Both the position numbers and the translations under genes were made by a program. From assembly GCA_964035015.1 (NCBI GenBank), contig OZ036008.1, forward strand, positions 7,962,504-8,026,503: 64,000 nt of DNA. Reading direction: 5' to 3'. This DNA is from Corallium rubrum (lineage: Eukaryota; Cnidaria; Anthozoa; Scleralcyonacea; Coralliidae). Of the stretch, positions 41,516 to 64,000 are shown in pieces. How positions within the stretch are numbered: the stretch's first letter is position 1; each line of letters begins with the position of its first letter. The notes below the pieces were generated by a model. It worked only from the letters and a program-made list of their open reading frames with translations, was not told the origin of the DNA and searched no databases.

Positions 41516-41755
41516 ATGACACAGAATAAAGACTATACAGAAGGGCCACTTAGCGGTACAACGTGTCCTCGTATTTTTATGCAAAAATATGCAGTTTACT
41601 GGCTAGGACAGCCAGTTCAGCGTGCTTATTGGCCCGAACATGCAGTTTACTGGCTGAGCAACATGCGTAATGCGACATGCGCGGAGACAAAAACTTCAAA
41701 GGTTCCGACCCGAGTGGCCCTTCTGTATACTCTTTATTCTGTGCTTATGATGTCA
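41516..41755. mobile_element. Inverted-repeat element related to 19792-20092
   Basis: The ends GACACAGAATAAAGACTATA and TATACTCTTTATTCTGTG are inverses. The inner ACTTCAAAGGTTCCGACCCG and GGCCCTTCTG blocks match the element at 19792-20092. Confidence 0.7.
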
Positions 41756-41999
41756 TACTTATGACATCACACTGCATAATGACTTTTTAGAAAAATATGG
41801 TTTTCTTTGAGAGTACTTATCGAAAGTACTTAATAAAAATTTGCACTTGCATATATGTAGCCATGACTGGTCACTAAACGTGTGTAGTTGTGTGTACAAT
41901 ATTTGGACCACCCTACTAGTAAAATTCATGCTCTTTCAAGTCATTATGTAGTGTGATGTCATAAATATGACATTTGCATATCAAACAAACCTGAATATC

Positions 42000-42834
42000 T
42001 CAAGAACGAAGTACTGTATAATAAACGAGCAGGAGTGTTTTATCAGATATAAAGACACGAGGCAAAGCCGAGTGTTTTTATATCTGATAAAACACGAACT
42101 GCGAGTTTATTATACGGCTTCAAAAACGAACCACTTGGTAAGTTGATTGGCGGAGTTAGTTTGAAAAATAACCTTGTCTAAGCCGAGAAAATCAAAGCTA
42201 AAGTTTATGTAAATCAGGAGAAATCTTTATCACATACAAAGATACGATACGGTCATGATTTTCTTTTGTGTTTTCCTCATGAATTATTAATGAGTTTTTG
42301 AGCAAGAAAACGAAATGGGGTGAAATTTCGTTACATAGGCATTTTAAGCAAAGACAGAAAGTCAATGACTTGTGTGTTCCGTGATGTAATGATTAGATCA
42401 TGTTTCGAATCCTCCATTTTACAGATACCTCAGAGAAAACAACATAGTTGGGAAGTTGTTTTTGAAATGTATGTTCTTAGCGTCTACATTGATTACAAAA
42501 ACAAGGCATCGAAGAATATTTTCTTATAATTTCTTTTGTACAAAAATAAACTTTGCGAAAAAACCAACACAGCTCACGTTTCACTGAAAACAAAGAAATA
42601 TCGCTTCTCAAATCTCTTAAAATACTTCTCTATAAAAGTTCTAGCATATTTTTTTTGAAACTACTAGGCCACAACCAAGTTCCTTTTTTAATCAGACTTG
42701 GATCTACCCCCCTTGAAAATGGAGGAGCTCATTTTATCAACATAACAAGAACAAACTTTTTTACTCAATTCAAAACAGCATCTTCGAAAATAGATGATTT
42801 TCTCCATGATTTTCTCGTGATAACTTCAATCTTC
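42000..42834. other. Palindrome (42010-42115) and 3' flank of the PIWI gene
   Basis: GTATAATAAACGAG..TGTTTTATCAGATATAAAGA and its inverse form a hairpin centred near 42063. From 42120 to 42834 lies the 3' flank, which must include the PIWI 3' UTR. I cannot place the cleavage site with confidence. Confidence 0.5.
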
Positions 42835-61222
<18,388 letters not shown>

Positions 61223-61420
61223 GGCGTCGTTCTCTCAACTATACCTTGTAGAAAACAGCACACTTATTAGAAAAAAAATATTATTTAGAAACACCAGCAG
61301 GAGAATTAGACAACAAACGCCAACGGGGTGTCCAATAACAAATGGCGGACTACGGTAAACAACAACCAAATCTCTTCAATTTTGGCTAAAAAGATCTTCG
61401 CAGTAAGCGGATCAGCTTGA
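61223..61420 (-). promoter_or_regulatory. Upstream region of PIWI with CCAAT and ATGGCGG motifs
   Basis: CCAAT (61332-61336) and AATGGCGG (61341-61348) lie 110-125 bp upstream of the start codon, and no TATA box is evident. A TTTTTTTTCTAATAAG..TTTTCTACAAG or GTATAG segment just before the ATG could be a 3' splice site for a 5' UTR intron. All of this is positional inference. Confidence 0.3.
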
Positions 61421-61899
61421 AGTCTTTGATTCAGTGTGTGTTAGGATGTATATAGTGAAAGTTTTTCAGCAAAAACCTCGCACAATGCGCGACACGTAAC
61501 GTCGCAAAACCGGACTGTCCGATCGGACATTTGACTTTCGAGACAACCATGCGGTCTTGCCACCTCTGAAGAACAACACTCATTTTACGTTCGCCTTTAT
61601 CAGTGAAGTAATACATGTTTACCCAAGAAACCTTTGTGTAAATACTTCTTAAGGTCTAAACAGGTACTCTGCTTCCCTAAATTAGATTCCAATCCAAAAA
61701 TTACGCTAATAAAGCCAGACTAGCAAGTGTTCTTTTGAAGAAAACAAAGTGAGCTGTGCGCAAGGCTTCCAAATCTTGTGGGCAAAGCGGTGCTCAAGAA
61801 AGGCCCACTATTGAACACACGAGAGCCGTAAAAGACAACTTATTGAAAAGAGCTATTCACATACGAGCTAAGGATGATATTAAATCTTGCAATACTTAC

Positions 61900-61980
61900 C
61901 AAATTCAACAAAACTATCAAATTCTTCTTCGAAATCTCTCCTGCCTTCGCCTTGTCTAACAATACGTCCTGTTTCAAAAA
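61900..61980 (-). other. Possible exon with strong donor, upstream of PIWI
   Basis: On the minus strand a GA-rich segment ends TTTGTTGAATTTG|GTAAGT (donor at 61899-61894). One frame reads RRDFEEEFDSFVEF and another reads as well, so coding is ambiguous. It could be a PIWI 5' UTR exon or an exon of an unrecognised transcript. Confidence 0.3.
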
Positions 61981-63257
61981 CAATATGGTGGACACTGACT
62001 AGCCCGATCTTGCACACGAGGCTTAGCCCGACCAATAGAAAGCCGAGTAGGAATGACGTCAGGATATCGGAGCTAACTCATTGGCTAGCTCAAATTACTA
62101 AGCATGTCAGCCAGATTGGCAGATAAACAAGCCAGGCGCGAAATACTACCCTACCTACCGGTTACTACTGGGCCATAGGGGGTCTAAATAGAGCAATATA
62201 TGAGGATTTCCGCATTAGGATTTATTATCGATCGTTATGGTCACATACAAAAGCTTTTAATAAGACTCTTGAGTTGTATTTATTAGCAGTGTGTGACAAG
62301 GCGGACCTTGACAATGTGAAGAAGAGCTTCCGTTTATATGTAATAATGGAGTATAACCAGAAGCCTCGCATAAACGCTCAGTAGCAATGGCATAGACTAG
62401 ACTAGAGAAAGGTTAACAAAAGGTTCCCTTTGTGACTCACTCCTCTTTCGTTTAAAGCCCAAGGGCGAGCTCAGCAGGGCTATATATCATAATCTTGGGC
62501 TGCTGATGTGAAAGTGTAAATTGCCGGGAGTGGCAGGCTTCCGGTTCCTCATTTACAGCTGGTAAAATATTTCAAATACTATAGATATCAAATGGCCATC
62601 ACAGCCACATTTTTTATTTCACCAAATGCCGAAAGATGGAAATAAAATTTGTTACTGTCTCATACACCATGTACGAGATTTGGGTTATTTCAAAATTTCG
62701 TGGGATTTTTTCAGATTTTCCTGAGATTTTCTCAGAATTTTTGAATATTTGATGATTCTTGGAATCTTTAATAAAGGTGTACGAGATTTTTGGTAGTGAT
62801 TTAAATACCCCTGGGCTGTGGACTGCCATCATGAAGGTAAGAATGTGGCCTCCAAAAATGCCGAAGTGCTCACCTGTAACATTACAAATTTAGATTGCAG
62901 TGAAATGGAAATGATTGGAAAAAAAAACTCTTAATGATTAAAAAAGTTTAAAAAAAATCACCCGTAGTGCATACTTTAGTCCACAGTATACTTCCCTGTA
63001 CAACTGAAAAATATTCTTTTTCTTTAATCATTTTAATTTACACGCACAAACAATTCTCAAAATACAGAAAGTTATATTAAAAAAGATAGTTTTCGTAAGT
63101 TATTCATAACAATTTATCAGAAGCATTTTGAAAAAGTTCAAGGTAGAATAAAGGTTTCTTGAGAAATCCAGAAATGCAAAAGAAATCTTGAGATGTCCAT
63201 ACAGTATAAGTTGTCATAGTTCTGTGGTTAAATAACTTCTTAAATATTTAGATAACT
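61981..63257. other. Intergenic region between gene 4 and PIWI
   Basis: AT-rich; 62640-62800 has imperfect repeats of TGGGATTTTTTCAGATTTTC and TACGAGATTT. No exon recognised. Confidence 0.5.
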
Positions 63258-63708
63258 TTATTCATCACTTTCTTCTGGTGTTTCATAATTATGCTTTATG
63301 TGTTTCCATAGTTTCTGAAATAAAATTAAATAATATTAGTGATTTCAACAATAATGCATATTTTTTTATATTACTTTATTATTATTATTTTCGTTGTTGT
63401 TATTGTTTATTACTTTTGTTACTACCATTTACATTCGAGCTTGAAGCATGAACTATTTTGCACGTTTATTTACGCTTGAAAAGCTTATGTTTGACTAATT
63501 AACTTCTTCGTTTTGACCAATGAAATGCATTTGTTCACGTGAAATTCCCATGTGAAAAAACACACAAGCATTTCATTGGTCAAAATGAGGAAGTTAATTA
63601 GTCAAATGTTGCTTTTCAAATGTAAACAAATGTGCAAAATAGTTCGTGCTTCAAGCTTGAACGTAAATGGTAGTATCATTATTATTATTATTATTACAAT
63701 TATTATTG

Positions 63709-63760
<52 letters not shown>

Positions 63761-63923
63761 TATTATTATTTTTATTCATTTTTAAAATGTAATAGTGTAA
63801 TTATAATTTATTTTTATATATAATATAACAGTTAGTCTACATAATTTTAAAATTGGGTAAAATTGTAAATAGTATGCTGTAAAGAAGATTGTTTTAATAA
63901 AATTATTGTGTTATATTAAAATA

Positions 63924-63959
<36 letters not shown>

Positions 63960-64000
63960 TACATCATGTCTTCGCAATGCAATATTCTCCTTCCTCGTTA
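63258..64000 (-). CDS. 3' end of an unidentified gene (last two exons), partial at right edge
   Basis: Exon 64000-63963 ends RKENIALRRHD with donor GAT|GTAAAT. The final exon, 63314-63258 after TTTCAG, reads KLWKHIKHNYETPEESDE and stops (TAA, overlapping AATAAAG). The junction is phase 0 and the joined peptide is charged and helix-prone with an acidic end. I do not recognise the family. The ATT arrays between the exons are intronic. Support is the matching phase, splice consensus and codon plausibility only. Confidence 0.5.
63673..63962. repeat. (ATT)n microsatellites
   Basis: ATT runs lie at 63673-63775 and 63918-63958, with a shorter run at 63377-63395. They lie in the last intron of the right-edge gene. 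63480-63640 also holds an inverted repeat (TTGACTAATTAACTTC and its inverse, with TGAAATGC). Confidence 0.93.

Noticed and set aside
61431-61616. 61-residue minus frame upstream of PIWI (MYYFTDKGERKMS)
   Set aside because: A superficial NOP10-like start does not continue into that family's motifs; no splice support.

Overview
The window looks like intron-rich metazoan nuclear DNA, AT-rich and heavily loaded with short DNA transposons, SINE/LINE pieces and satellite arrays. Protein content, many short phase-conserved introns and the repeat style suggest a cnidarian, probably an anthozoan (stony coral or sea anemone relative). That assignment is inference from gene content, because no marker gene fixes the species.

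I could assemble four genes by joining exons at GT/AG sites with matching phase; all four lie on the minus strand. (1) 1-3633: 5' part of a gene for a Tyr/Gln/Gly/Pro-rich low-complexity protein resembling the FET (EWS/FUS/TAF15) N-terminus; it runs off the left edge. (2) 9655-36811: a complete G protein-coupled receptor kinase of the GRK2/3 (beta-ARK) type, 22 exons, 677 codons, with RH, kinase and PH domains. (3) 42835-61222: a complete PIWI-clade Argonaute, 17 exons, 859 codons, with an Arg-Gly N-terminus, PAZ, MID and PIWI domains and the Asp-Asp-His slicer residues. (4) 63258-64000: the last two exons of an unidentified gene that enters from the right edge. No convincing plus-strand gene was found.

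Nearly everything else is repeats. There is a 1.5 kb polypurine microsatellite cluster at 3.85-5.34 kb upstream of the FET-like gene. Palindromic (foldback) MITEs, two 5S-rRNA-like SINEs, a tRNA-derived SINE and two LINE 3' ends lie in introns. A 21-bp minisatellite of about 2.3 kb lies in GRK intron 7, and a different 20-bp minisatellite occurs twice, once in GRK and once in the PIWI gene, carried by the same type of inverted-repeat element. The introns of the PIWI gene hold a stack of nested transposons: hAT elements with exact 8-bp target duplications, Helentron-like elements and foldback elements. Several insertions start only 10-40 bp downstream of 5' splice sites.

The genes are not an operon. 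PIWI would act with piRNAs to silence transposons such as those filling its own introns; GRK2/3 would desensitise G protein-coupled receptors; FET-like proteins bind RNA. The long apparent reading frames in the window are almost all translations of short tandem repeats and are rejected.
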